Shown here piece after piece: positions 1 through 8,692 of a DNA stretch of 64,000 nt. A model generated the notes under the pieces. It worked only from the letters and a program-made list of their open reading frames with translations, had not been told where the DNA came from and made no database searches. Source of the stretch: Schaedlerella arabinosiphila (GTDB lineage: Bacteria; Bacillota; Clostridia; Lachnospirales; Lachnospiraceae); assembly GCF_003885045.1 (NCBI RefSeq), contig NZ_RHJS01000002.1, positions 5,077,302 to 5,141,301 on the forward strand, read 5' to 3'. The position numbers were made by a program, and so were the translations under genes. The stretch's first letter is position 1, and each line of letters begins with the position of its first letter.

Positions 1-1
1 C

Positions 2-625
2 ATGAAGATTACAGTCGGAATCCTGCTTGGGCAGGTGTTATTTAGTATTCCGGCGGCATGGGGATTTGCCAGGTACCGGTTCCGGTTTCACAGAGGGCTG
101 TTCTTTTTATATATCGTTATGATGATGATGCCGTTTCAGGTGATGATGCTTTCGGATTATCTGGTGATCCGGCAGATGCAGCTTATGAATACGATGGGGG
201 CGGTCATCCTTCCGGGGATTTTTTCCACCCTTCCGGTGTTTATCATCTGCCAGTTTTTCAGGGAGATACCGGAGGAGCTGCTGGAGGCGGCGCGGATTGA
301 CGGAGCCGGGGAAGGGGCGATTTTTTTCCGGATCGGTCTGCCCCTTGGAAAGGCCGGGATCATCTCGGCGCTGGTGCTGCAGTTTCTGGAATGCTGGAAT
401 ATGCTGGAACAGCCAATGGCATTTTTAAAAACGCCGTCCTTGTGGCCCTTGTCTATGTTTCAGCCACAGATTACGTCGGAGACAGCGGGGGCGGCATTTG
501 CGGCGTCGGTGTTTGCGCTGCTTCCTGCAATCTGGGTATTTTTGGCCGGATATGATTTTTTGGAGCAGGGGATTCAGGCGTATTATGGGAATTGCCCGCA
601 CGAGAAAGCTGCTCAGGATGGGTGA
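2..625 (+). CDS. Carbohydrate ABC transporter permease, 5'-truncated (MalG/LacG type)
   Basis: Inner-membrane subunit of a binding-protein-dependent sugar importer. The visible 207 residues are hydrophobic, with about four membrane segments. They carry the EAA loop that docks on the ATPase, seen as EELLEAARIDGAGEGAIFFR around residues 91-110. Family members are usually about 270-280 residues, so roughly 70 N-terminal residues lie before the window and the true start is not visible. The HlyD-like gene follows 9 bases downstream, so the two are probably co-transcribed. The substrate cannot be deduced. The odd point is that an importer permease is followed by an export-type adaptor. Confidence 0.85.
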   Translation: MKITVGILLGQVLFSIPAAWGFARYRFRFHRGLFFLYIVMMMMPFQVMMLSDYLVIRQMQLMNTMGAVILPGIFSTLPVFIICQFFREIPEELLEAARIDGAGEGAIFFRIGLPLGKAGIISALVLQFLECWNMLEQPMAFLKTPSLWPLSMFQPQITSETAGAAFAASVFALLPAIWVFLAGYDFLEQGIQAYYGNCPHEKAAQDG

Positions 626-634
626 GGTGGAGAG

Positions 635-2092
635 ATGAGACAGAGGATGATGAAGGCAGGTGTTTTACTTTTGGGATTGATGATCCTGTTTACAATCATT
701 TCCAGAACTGCCTACAATATGAGTACTGCCCAGGTTTCTACGAAAAAACCGGAGCCTCAGACATTTACCCCGGATGTGTCGGCCCGGGGGACTGTGACCG
801 GCCGGGAGGAAATCGCCGTATCTGCGGAGGAAAGCCTGCGGGTGAAAACGGTGCATGTCACGGAGGGCCAGGCTGTGGAGGCCGGGCAGCTCTTGTTTGA
901 GGTGGATCTGCAGGATTTGATGGAGAAAATGAAAGAGAAGCAACAGGAGTTGTATTCTCTTGACCTGCAGATCCAGGGGGCTGCGGAGTCAGTAGCATTT
1001 TCAGAGAAAAGCCGTCAGTTGATATTGTCCCAGGCACAGGAGGATTATAACCGTACTGCGGCCAGGGAAAATGCGGCGGTGGACGGGGCGCAGGCTGAAC
1101 TGCGGCAGGCACAGGAGGTATATCAGAATTTTATTGCAGGTTCCTCGCAGACAGGCGCTGCCGAGCTGTACAGCGGTTCGTCAAACTCGGATCAGGCGGG
1201 CGTTGTCCAGCCGGATTCCAATCAGACAGCGGAGGAACTTCTCGCCGCCGTGCAGGAGAAGCAGGCGGCGTTTGACCAGGCCGTGCAAACCAGGGACGAG
1301 TCTTTGTATCAGGCGCAGAAGGCGTTGGATTCGGCGAATCTGGGAGAGGCAAAGGATTATTCCGTGGAGCAAAGCCGGATTACACGCGGGCAGAAGGAGG
1401 AGGAGATTGCCAGGCTGCAGGCTCTGATGGATGTCCAGGGCAGAGTGACGGCTCCGTCAAAGGGAATGGTGACGGAAGTAGGCGTGAAGGCGGGCAGCAC
1501 GACGTCGGGAGGGGGAGATATCCTGCTGTCGGATCTTTCAGGCGGAGCAAGCCTGACCGTGACATTTTCCGAAGATATGCGGAAATATATCCGGGAGGGC
1601 ACGCAGGCGGTTGTGACGGCTGAAAACGCTCTGCCCGGGCAGCAGGCCGCCGCAGAGCGGGTAACCATTCAGACGATAGCGGACAGCAATATGTCCGGCA
1701 GCGCAGCAGGCGGCATGGAAGCAGGAGCCGCAGCCACGCAGCAGCCGGGAGGCAGTTTTAGGGTGACGGTTCATTTATCATCGGAGCTTTTTTCGGCCGG
1801 GGAACCGGCAGTTTTGAAGGTGGAAGCACAGGTAAGCGATTATGATTCCTGTGTTTTGGCAGAGGCGCTTCATCTGATGTCAGGAGATCAGTATTATGTA
1901 AATGTGGCTGAGAAAAGGTCTACGATTCTGGGGGAAGAATGGGTGGTGCGCCAGGTCAGTGTGAAATTGCTGGAGAAAAATGAAACGTATGCTGCGGTGG
2001 AAGGGATTTCATCCGGGCAGGAGGTGATAACAGAATCCTCCCGTACCCTGGAGGAAGGGAGCAGGGTGAAGGTGGACCATGAAACGGATTGA
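635..2092 (+). CDS. HlyD/RND-type membrane fusion (adaptor) protein
   Basis: Predicted membrane-anchored adaptor of an efflux or export complex, 485 residues. An N-terminal membrane segment (about residues 7-24) is followed by a biotinyl/lipoyl-like half (around VHVTEGQAVEAGQLLFEVD, residues 74-92). A long Gln/Glu/Ala-rich helical hairpin (about 95-270) follows. The second lipoyl half lies near GRVTAPSKGMVTEVGVKAG, and a beta-barrel region ends the protein. This is the HlyD-family order. The ATG at 635 has a GGTGGAG-like ribosome binding site. The 3' end overlaps the next gene by 14 bases, implying translational coupling. No ABC ATPase or MacB-type permease is visible beside it. Confidence 0.8.
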   Translation: MRQRMMKAGVLLLGLMILFTIISRTAYNMSTAQVSTKKPEPQTFTPDVSARGTVTGREEIAVSAEESLRVKTVHVTEGQAVEAGQLLFEVDLQDLMEKMKEKQQELYSLDLQIQGAAESVAFSEKSRQLILSQAQEDYNRTAARENAAVDGAQAELRQAQEVYQNFIAGSSQTGAAELYSGSSNSDQAGVVQPDSNQTAEELLAAVQEKQAAFDQAVQTRDESLYQAQKALDSANLGEAKDYSVEQSRITRGQKEEEIARLQALMDVQGRVTAPSKGMVTEVGVKAGSTTSGGGDILLSDLSGGASLTVTFSEDMRKYIREGTQAVVTAENALPGQQAAAERVTIQTIADSNMSGSAAGGMEAGAAATQQPGGSFRVTVHLSSELFSAGEPAVLKVEAQVSDYDSCVLAEALHLMSGDQYYVNVAEKRSTILGEEWVVRQVSVKLLEKNETYAAVEGISSGQEVITESSRTLEEGSRVKVDHETD

Positions 2093-3143
2093 AACCGGGG
2101 GCGGAAAAAAATGGAGAGAATGGTGTCTGTTTTTCTTTTTCGGCGTCGTCACTCTGCTGTGTTTTGCAAATGCGGTCCGCTCTGCAGAGTTCGTAAAGCT
2201 GCAGATGTCTGAATTGGAGTTTGTGTCTCCCGGCCAGAAGGGTGCGTTGGACTACGCAGGAGCCAGGTCTGTCTGGGAAGAGAACCAGAAACGGGAGCAT
2301 CCCCTGGAATATGTGAACTGGACGCAGACAGACGGGGTGCAGGTATCTGCGCCAGGCCTTGGAACGGCGGAAGAGTGCAGCGCGCTGTTTCTCTGCGGAC
2401 GGTCGGATCTGCTGTTTCCGGGCTATGCCGTGCTGGATGCGGAGTCCCGGTACGGCTGCCTGCTCAGCAGTGCATTGTCCGGTAAGCTGTTCGGCGGGAA
2501 GGATACCCGGGGACTTACGGTAGAAGCGCAGGGGAGGACACTGGAAGTACTGGATGTGATCGAGAGCAGGGAGGTATTTCTGGTCTGTGAAGCAGGAGAA
2601 AATGATCCATGCAATTTTGACCGCGCGGCAGTGAACTGCAGGTCGGGAGAAATCGGTAAGACGGAGGAAAGCTATCAGCAGTTATGCGGCGGCTGGAAAC
2701 GAATGGAGAGCAGGGTGCTTGTCTGGGTCACCCAAAGTGCCTGTTTTTTGATTCCTTGTATATTGTGGATCTATCTGGCGTATTATTGCGCGGAAATGCT
2801 GCGGACAGCCAGGCGGTCCGAGCGGGCTGACAGGATGGAAAAAATAATCTGGACATTTCTGCTGTATCTGGTGCTGGCCGGGGGAATCCTGGTGCTGATC
2901 CGGGGAGTGCAGATTCCTGAGGATATGATTCCCACAAAATGGTCGGACTTTGAATTTTGGACGGAATACGGAAAAAAGCTGGGGGCGTCGTGTCGGCTTT
3001 TGATTTGGTCAGAGAAAAAAATACCGGATTTCCCGATATGGAAAGAATTTGCCCGGACACTGCAGTGGGCGGCGGGGGCAGCTGCGGGGGAGACGGTATT
3101 TCTGCGGGGATTTTGGAGAATGCAGCGGAGTAAAAAGAGTTAG
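2079..3143 (+). CDS. Hypothetical membrane protein with large extracytoplasmic domain
   Basis: A 354-residue protein with one N-terminal membrane segment (about residues 14-32), an extracytoplasmic region of some 180 residues, and two or three C-terminal membrane segments. The topology recalls the periplasmic domain of MacB/FtsX-type permeases, but no diagnostic motif is visible and the family is not recognised. It starts inside the HlyD-like gene (14-base overlap), so the two products probably form one complex. The stop codon is embedded in a strong hairpin. Function is left open. Confidence 0.6.
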   Translation: MKRIETGGGKKWREWCLFFFFGVVTLLCFANAVRSAEFVKLQMSELEFVSPGQKGALDYAGARSVWEENQKREHPLEYVNWTQTDGVQVSAPGLGTAEECSALFLCGRSDLLFPGYAVLDAESRYGCLLSSALSGKLFGGKDTRGLTVEAQGRTLEVLDVIESREVFLVCEAGENDPCNFDRAAVNCRSGEIGKTEESYQQLCGGWKRMESRVLVWVTQSACFLIPCILWIYLAYYCAEMLRTARRSERADRMEKIIWTFLLYLVLAGGILVLIRGVQIPEDMIPTKWSDFEFWTEYGKKLGASCRLLIWSEKKIPDFPIWKEFARTLQWAAGAAAGETVFLRGFWRMQRSKKS

Positions 3144-3164
3144 ATGCTCAAAGAGCATCTAACT
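3138..3164. terminator. Strong hairpin at operon end
   Basis: A perfect 12-bp inverted repeat, AGTTAGATGCTC and its complement, with an AAA loop. It overlaps the stop codon of the membrane protein gene. No U-tract follows, so it may be a bidirectional terminator between converging reading directions or an mRNA 3'-end stabiliser. Confidence 0.5.
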
Positions 3165-3198
3165 GCGAAGCTGGAAAGTCTTTCGTCGAAATTCCTGG

Positions 3199-3680
3199 TT
3201 ACAGAGACTCCCTCAGCACTTCGATTTTGCACCCATGCACCTTTGTCTTTCTGTCATAAGCAATCCCAACCCCGAGGATTCTTCCTGTATACCTGCTTTC
3301 TTCTCCAAGCGTTCCTTCAAATTTTAACGCATATTTTTTATCCCTGATTTGCTGGATCGCCTCTTCCGGCGTACGATCTACCTTCAATTCCAGAATGATC
3401 CCATCCGCATGTCTGTCAATCTCCGGATAAAAAATGTAATCCACGTACCCGATCCCTGATTTATCCTCACGTTCAATCCGGTAAAAATCTCTGGCGGCAA
3501 GGTATACAAGATTCACTATGGCAGTCAGATCCGTTTCATGATTATACGTCAGTAAAGGGACTTCTGTATTATGCGCAAATTCCAGGATTTCAAGCACAGT
3601 TCTACGTAAGGCTGGTCTTTCAGCAGGTTGCTCAGAAAATCAATGTATTCCGCCCGATTTTTGTCTGTTACAAAATCCCT
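3199..3680 (-). pseudogene. Remnant of AAA-ATPase_like/PDDEXK_9 protein (C-terminal nuclease part)
   Basis: The minus strand encodes about 130 residues matching the C-terminal PD-(D/E)XK portion of AAA-ATPase_like proteins. Visible pieces are TEVPLLTYNHETDLTAIVNL, GYVDYIFYPEID, the nuclease core IILELKVDRTPEEAIQQI and GRILGVGIAYDRK. The preceding piece, NRAEYIDFLSNLLKDQPYVE, lies in another frame at about 3590-3665, so at least one frameshift separates them. The N-terminal ATPase portion is absent. It lies head to head with two intact members of the same broad family but is not a copy of them. Confidence 0.7.
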
Positions 3681-3813
3681 GTGAAAAATGACAGCAATGA
3701 ATATCTTTGCTGCATAAAAATGGTGATTGCATTTTATATGGAGATTCGTATACAATGGATATATATTGCAAAGGAAGTTGATGAATCTAATTATATGCGG
3801 AAGGGGCAGGAAT

Positions 3814-5523
3814 ATGGGCATTGGAATGAAACAAAAGAATGTGCTGCCGATAGGAATAGAAAACTTTGAAGAAATGCTGAAAAGCGGATATTATTACGTC
3901 GATAAAACAATGTTCATAAAAGAACTGTTAGATTTAAAAGGAAAAGTGAACTTGTTTACCCGTCCCAGACGATTTGGAAAAACATTGAATCTGAGCATGC
4001 TCCGCTACTTTTTTGAGGATACCGGGGACGCAGGAAAAAACGTGCGGAATAAAGAGCTTTTCCGGAATTTGAAGATCATGGATGCCGGAGAAAAGTATAC
4101 CGGTCAGATGGGAATGTATCCGGTGATCAACCTGACCTTGAAATCAGCAAAGCAGCCGGTTTTTGAATCTGCATACAGCAAGATGAAACTTGAAATTGCC
4201 GATGAATTTAAAAGGCATTCCTATATACTGGAAAGCGATAAAATAGACGATGATGCGAAAAGTTTATATCATAAAATCGCAAACGGAACGGCAGAATATG
4301 ACGACTATTCCGGCGCATTGAAATTTTTGAGTAAATGTCTTTATGAAGCAGCCGGGAAGAAGACGGTTATTTTGCTTGATGAATATGATGTTCCGCTGGA
4401 AAATGCTTATTTCAGAGGATTCTATGACCAGATGGCAGATTTTATCCGCTCTTTGTTTGAATCAGCTTTAAAAACAAATGATTTCCTGCGGTTTGCCGTG
4501 ATTACCGGGTGTCTGCGGATTTCAAAGGAAAGCATATTTACAGGATTGAATCATTTGAATATCATTTCCGTACTTGACAAAAAATATAGTGAACATTTCG
4601 GATTCACGGAGCCGGAAGTATTACAGATGATGAAGTATTATCAGGTAGAAAAGCGTTTTTCGGCAATGAAAGAATGGTACGATGGCTATAGATTTGGATC
4701 TGTTGAGGTTTACAATCCCTGGAGTGTCATAAAGTTCCTGTATGATTTGTGTTCGGATATCAATGCCTTTCCTCACCCTTACTGGATCAATACCAGCTCG
4801 AATGATATTATAAAGGATCTGATCGTAAGGGCAGACAGGGAAACGAAGGGGCAGATTGAAGTACTTTTGAGCGGAAAGACGCTGGATATTCAGGTGCATG
4901 AAGAGGTAACCTATGAAGATATGCGTGGCAGCAGTGAAAATTTATGGAATTTCCTTTATTTTACAGGGTATCTGACAAAGGAAAGCGAGTATTTTAAGGA
5001 TAAGTATATTTTCCTGAAGGTTCGCATCCCCAATACGGAAGTAATGACGATTTATGAAAATACCATTCTCAACTGGATGAAGGAAATGATAAAGAAAGAG
5101 AATTATCATGAGCTGTACCGCGCGATGGAAGAGGGAAATGCAGAGAGGGTAAGGGATATTTTAAACGGGCAGCTTTTTAGTACGATTAGTTTCTTCGATA
5201 ACGCAGAAAATTATTATCATGGTTTTTTGACCGGTATTTTGAGTCAAAGCGAGAATTATTTTGTAAAGTCGAACCGGGAATCCGGAAAGGGCCGTTCTGA
5301 TATAATGGTAAAAAGCCCGTCCCTGCGGGGCAGGTCATTTGTCGTGGAGGTAAAAGTGTCCGCATGTATTGATGATCTGGAAGACGATGCGGAAAAAGCG
5401 TTGCAGCAAATATATGAAAAGGACTACAAGGAAGAGCTGCGTTCGGAGGGGTATAAAAAAATTGACTGCTATGGAATCTCTTTCTTCCGGAAAGACTGTG
5501 AAGTGCGGTTCGGAGCTGACTGA
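3814..5523 (+). CDS. AAA-ATPase_like protein with C-terminal PD-(D/E)XK nuclease domain, copy 1
   Basis: A 569-residue cytoplasmic protein of the AAA-ATPase_like (PF09820) plus PDDEXK_9 (PF08011) family. Visible motifs are the entry block YVDKTMFIKELLDLKG, a family-specific P-loop RPRRFGKT, a Walker B ILLDEYDVPL and the pair GFTEPEV / WYDGYRFG. Near the C-terminus sits the nuclease core GRSDIMV...FVVEVKV. The ATG at 3814 is preferred over earlier codons because AAGGGGCAGG precedes it. From codon 45 onward the DNA is almost identical to the next gene. The role is unknown; the family is linked to mobile-DNA or defence contexts only by inference. Confidence 0.85.
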   Translation: MGIGMKQKNVLPIGIENFEEMLKSGYYYVDKTMFIKELLDLKGKVNLFTRPRRFGKTLNLSMLRYFFEDTGDAGKNVRNKELFRNLKIMDAGEKYTGQMGMYPVINLTLKSAKQPVFESAYSKMKLEIADEFKRHSYILESDKIDDDAKSLYHKIANGTAEYDDYSGALKFLSKCLYEAAGKKTVILLDEYDVPLENAYFRGFYDQMADFIRSLFESALKTNDFLRFAVITGCLRISKESIFTGLNHLNIISVLDKKYSEHFGFTEPEVLQMMKYYQVEKRFSAMKEWYDGYRFGSVEVYNPWSVIKFLYDLCSDINAFPHPYWINTSSNDIIKDLIVRADRETKGQIEVLLSGKTLDIQVHEEVTYEDMRGSSENLWNFLYFTGYLTKESEYFKDKYIFLKVRIPNTEVMTIYENTILNWMKEMIKKENYHELYRAMEEGNAERVRDILNGQLFSTISFFDNAENYYHGFLTGILSQSENYFVKSNRESGKGRSDIMVKSPSLRGRSFVVEVKVSACIDDLEDDAEKALQQIYEKDYKEELRSEGYKKIDCYGISFFRKDCEVRFGAD

Positions 5524-5529
5524 GCGCAG
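3946..5529 (+). repeat. Tandem gene duplication, left copy (1,584 bp)
   Basis: Aligns without gaps to 5758-7341 at a constant offset of 1,812 bases, with only scattered substitutions. Similarity begins abruptly inside the codon just upstream of NLFTRPRRFGKT and ends nine bases after the first base of the stop codon. The upstream 130 coding bases of the two genes are clearly diverged. Confidence 0.9.
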
Positions 5530-5640
5530 CAGACGGGTTTGCGGACTGCCGTTCTGAACAGTTATAAATAATGATTTTGAGGGTATAACGGCGAAGAACT
5601 GTGAGCCGTGTTAGAGAAGCAAGGCTTCAGGGAGGTGAAA

Positions 5641-7335
5641 ATGATGAAAAAACCGTTGCCTGTAGGTGTTGATAATTTCGAAAAAATAATAACAGAGGGC
5701 TATTGTTACATCGATAAGACGATGATGATTAAAGAACTGCTGGATCTGAAAGGGGAAGTGAACTTGTTTACCCGTCCCAGACGATTTGGAAAAACATTGA
5801 ATCTGAGCATGCTCCGCTACTTTTTTGAGGATACCGGGGACGCAGGAAAAAACGTGCGGAATAAAGAGCTTTTCCGGAATTTGAAGATCATGGATGCCGG
5901 AGAAAAGTATACCGGTCAGATGGGAATGTATCCGGTGATCAACCTGACCTTGAAATCAGCAAAGCAGCCGGTTTTTGAATCTGCATACAGCAAGATGAAA
6001 CTTGAAATCGCCGATGAATTTAAAAGGCATTCCTATATACTGGAAAGCGATAAAATAGACGATGATGCGAAAAGCTTATATCATAAAATCGCAAACGGAA
6101 CGGCAGAATATGACGACTATTCCGGCGCATTGAAATTTTTGAGTAAATGTCTTTATGAAGCAGCCGGGAAGAAGACGGTTATTTTGCTTGATGAATATGA
6201 TGTTCCGCTGGAAAATGCTTATTTCAGAGGATTCTATGAACAGATGGCAGATTTTATCCGCTCTTTGTTTGAATCAGCTTTAAAAACAAATGATTTCCTG
6301 CGGTTTGCCGTGATTACCGGGTGTCTGCGGATTTCAAAGGAAAGCATATTTACAGGATTGAATCATTTGAATATCATTTCTGTACTTGACAAAAAATATA
6401 GTGAACATTTTGGATTCACGGAGCCGGAAGTATTACAGATGATGAAGTATTATCAGGTAGAAAAGCGTTTTTCGGCAATGAAAGAATGGTACGATGGCTA
6501 TAGATTTGGATCTGTTGAGGTTTACAATCCCTGGAGTGTCATAAAGTTCCTGTATGATTTGTGTTCGGATATCAATGCCTTTCCTCACCCTTACTGGATC
6601 AATACCAGCTCGAATGATATTATAAAGGATCTGATCGTAAGGGCAGACAGGGAAACGAAGGGGCAGATTGAAGTACTTTTGAGCGGAAAGACGCTGGATA
6701 TTCAGGTGCATGAAGAGGTAACCTATGAAGATATGCGCGGCAGCAGTGAAAATTTATGGAATTTCCTTTATTTTACAGGGTATCTGACAAAGGAAAGCGA
6801 GTATTTTAAGGATAAGTATATTTTCTTGAAGGTTCGCATCCCCAATACGGAAGTAATGACGATTTATGAAAATACCATTCTCAACTGGATGAAGGAAATG
6901 ATAAAGAAAGAGAATTATCATGACCTGTACCGCGCGATGGAAGAGGGAAATGCAGAGAGGGTAAGGGATATTTTAAACGGGCAGCTTTTTAGTACGATTA
7001 GTTTTTTCGATAACGCAGAAAATTATTATCATGGTTTTTTGACCGGTATTTTGAGTCAAAGCGAGAATTATTTTGTAAAGTCGAACCGGGAATCCGGAAA
7101 GGGCCGTTCTGATATAATGGTAAAAAGCCCGTCCCTGCGGGGCAGGTCGTTTGTCGTGGAGGTAAAAGTGTCCGCATGTATCGATGATCTGGAAGACGAT
7201 GCGGAAAAAGCGTTGCAGCAAATATATGAAAAGGACTACAAGGAAGAGCTGCGTTCGGAGGGGTATAAAAAGATTGACTGCTATGGAATCGCTTTCTTCC
7301 GGAAAGACTGTGAAGTGCGGTTCGGAGCTGACTGA
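5641..7335 (+). CDS. AAA-ATPase_like protein with C-terminal PD-(D/E)XK nuclease domain, copy 2
   Basis: A 564-residue paralogue of the preceding gene. Apart from the first 45 or so residues (PVGVDNFEKIITEGYCYIDK instead of PIGIENFEEMLKSGYYYVDK), the protein differs from copy 1 at only about three positions: a D/E change in FYEQMAD, E/D in NYHDLYR and S/A in YGIAFF. It keeps the P-loop RPRRFGKT, Walker B and nuclease core. The start at 5641 follows GGGAGGTG. The sharp contrast between a divergent N-terminus and a near-identical body points to gene conversion or recombination between older paralogues, not a simple whole-gene duplication. Confidence 0.85.
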   Translation: MMKKPLPVGVDNFEKIITEGYCYIDKTMMIKELLDLKGEVNLFTRPRRFGKTLNLSMLRYFFEDTGDAGKNVRNKELFRNLKIMDAGEKYTGQMGMYPVINLTLKSAKQPVFESAYSKMKLEIADEFKRHSYILESDKIDDDAKSLYHKIANGTAEYDDYSGALKFLSKCLYEAAGKKTVILLDEYDVPLENAYFRGFYEQMADFIRSLFESALKTNDFLRFAVITGCLRISKESIFTGLNHLNIISVLDKKYSEHFGFTEPEVLQMMKYYQVEKRFSAMKEWYDGYRFGSVEVYNPWSVIKFLYDLCSDINAFPHPYWINTSSNDIIKDLIVRADRETKGQIEVLLSGKTLDIQVHEEVTYEDMRGSSENLWNFLYFTGYLTKESEYFKDKYIFLKVRIPNTEVMTIYENTILNWMKEMIKKENYHDLYRAMEEGNAERVRDILNGQLFSTISFFDNAENYYHGFLTGILSQSENYFVKSNRESGKGRSDIMVKSPSLRGRSFVVEVKVSACIDDLEDDAEKALQQIYEKDYKEELRSEGYKKIDCYGIAFFRKDCEVRFGAD

Positions 7336-7341
7336 GCGCAG
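5758..7341 (+). repeat. Tandem gene duplication, right copy (1,584 bp)
   Basis: Right-hand partner of 3946-5529. The spacer between the copies is 228 bases and holds the end of gene 1, its short untranslated tail and the diverged 5' end of gene 2. Confidence 0.9.
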
Positions 7342-7357
7342 ATATTCACCGGGATTT

Positions 7358-7406
7358 TATACCTTATGACCGGCCGAATGGCCATGATGGGGTGCCCTTG
7401 GGTATA
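7358..7406 (-). repeat. Dispersed 49-bp palindromic repeat, family 1
   Basis: Reverse-complement copy of an element also found at 33800-33895 (two units) and 55418-55467. It is bounded by TATACC and GGTATA and contains GGTGCCCTTGG, ATGGCCAT and CGGCCG blocks. It lies just after the second AAA gene. Confidence 0.8.
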
Positions 7407-7443
7407 ATTTTCAAAATGGAGCGATTTGATAATATGTATTTAG

Positions 7444-7902
7444 ATGGGACAAAAGAATATGGTGATCAGGTTTGCAGAAAACAAAGATTTAGATCTGCTC
7501 ATTCAATATGACAGACATATTTCAGATGAAGAAATCAAAAATTCCATATTGCGGGATCATATTTATATTGCGGAAGAAAACGATCAGTTTATGGGATGGC
7601 TCAGATACAATCTGTTCTGGGACAGTATCCCCTTTATGAACATGCTGTATGTTTTGGAAAATTACAGAGGAAGGGGAATCGGCAGGCAGATCGTCATATT
7701 TTGGGAGGAGGAAATGAAACGGCAGAGATATAAAACGCTTCTGACTTCAACCCAGGCAAACGAATATGCACAGCATTTTTATTTCAAACTTGGGTATGAG
7801 GCCGTGGGCGGCTTTCGGCTGGGCAGCGATCCTTATGAAATGATATTTTCGAAGAGTATGTCCAGGGAAGCGGAGAATTTAGGGCAAGTTAATAAATTAT
7901 AG
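7444..7902 (+). CDS. GNAT family N-acetyltransferase
   Basis: Predicted acetyl-CoA-dependent acyltransferase, 152 residues, cytoplasmic. The fold order is visible: an N-terminal substrate strand (IRFAENKDLDLLIQYD), a strand ending in MNMLYVLENYRGRG, the pyrophosphate-binding motif A YRGRGIGRQIV, and motif B HFYFKLGYEAVGGF near residues 119-132. The length is normal for single-domain members. The start is uncertain because neither ATG 7444 nor ATG 7459 has a good ribosome binding site. The substrate is unknown. It sits alone between a palindromic repeat and a decayed KilA-N gene. Confidence 0.85.
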   Translation: MGQKNMVIRFAENKDLDLLIQYDRHISDEEIKNSILRDHIYIAEENDQFMGWLRYNLFWDSIPFMNMLYVLENYRGRGIGRQIVIFWEEEMKRQRYKTLLTSTQANEYAQHFYFKLGYEAVGGFRLGSDPYEMIFSKSMSREAENLGQVNKL

Positions 7903-7926
7903 ACCGTATAGATGAAAGGATTTTAT

Positions 7927-8501
7927 ATGGGAAAACTAAATGTTGACGGAACAGAGATACAAGTCTTACAGATTGAAGAAGATGATTATATCTCTTTAAC
8001 CAATATGGTGGAACATATGCATATAAAGATATTGCGTTTGAATTTGCAAGCTGGGTATCTCCGCAGTTTAAATTGTACCTTATCAAGGAATTTGAGAGGT
8101 TAAAGAAAGAAGAACAGGCTTTACTTGGATGGAGTGCTAAGAGGGAATTGGCAAAAATAAACTATTGGATACATACTGATGCAATCAAAGTTAATCTTAT
8201 TCCGTCAGAACTTACGCCACAGCAGACTTCTATCATTTATGCATCAGAAGCTGATGTGCTCAATATGGCATTATTTGGCATGACAGCGAAACAATGGCGG
8301 GATAAGAATCCTGACAAAAAGGGTAATATCAGAGATTATGCGAGCATAAATGAATTGATATGCCTTTCAAATATGGAAAACATCAATGCAGTACTGATTG
8401 AAGATGGGGTGAACCAAAAAGAACGTTTAATAAAACTTAACAAAATTGCCATACATCAGATGTCTATTTTAGAAGAGCAAATTACAAAGGTCTTAAAGTG
8501 A
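7927..8501 (+). pseudogene. KilA-N domain protein, internally deleted and frameshifted
   Basis: The first 25 or so codons from ATG 7927 (good AAAGGA site) read as the start of a KilA-N protein: MGKLNVDGTEIQVL... DDYISLTNMVE. At about 8015 the sequence jumps into another frame. That frame reads AYKDIAFEFASWVSPQFKLY and continues through KEFERLKKEEQ, NYWIHTDAIKVNLIP, ADVLNMALFGMTAKQWRDKN and NIRDYASINELICLSNMENI to the stop at 8501. This is the C-terminal part of the same family. About 70 family residues between the two pieces are missing. The gene is therefore a deletion pseudogene, perhaps a phage or mobile-element relic. Confidence 0.75.
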
Positions 8502-8502
8502 T

Positions 8503-8530
8503 TTAATTCCCCCGAATTCGGGGGAATTAA
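8503..8530. terminator. Perfect 28-nt palindrome, bidirectional terminator
   Basis: TTAATTCCCCC, GAATTC in the middle, then the exact complement. It lies one base after the KilA-N pseudogene stop. The GC-rich stem with A/T flanks is typical of a rho-independent terminator that works in both directions. Confidence 0.75.
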
Positions 8531-8680
8531 AATTACTACAGTTCAAGGCTGTCTCCTGCTGTATGGAACAGTATTGGCATAATAGCTATACAGCCGAAGT
8601 GACTGATTCCAGTCAGATAAAAACTGTTAATCAGCTTCTTACAAGCTTCGCTTGACGAATCTGACTGTGAATAGTAACAG
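8531..8680. other. Intergenic region with a long-loop inverted repeat
   Basis: CAGTCAGAT at 8610-8618 and its complement ATCTGACTG at 8659-8667 enclose about 40 bases upstream of the PEBP gene. No open frame or clear promoter is visible here. The inverted repeat could be a leader structure or remains of a repeat. Confidence 0.3.
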
Positions 8681-8692
8681 ATGGAGGAAAAA

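Noticed and set aside
3144..3347. Plus-strand short open frame after the first operon
   Set aside because: It is antisense to the recognisable PDDEXK_9 remnant and begins inside the hairpin.
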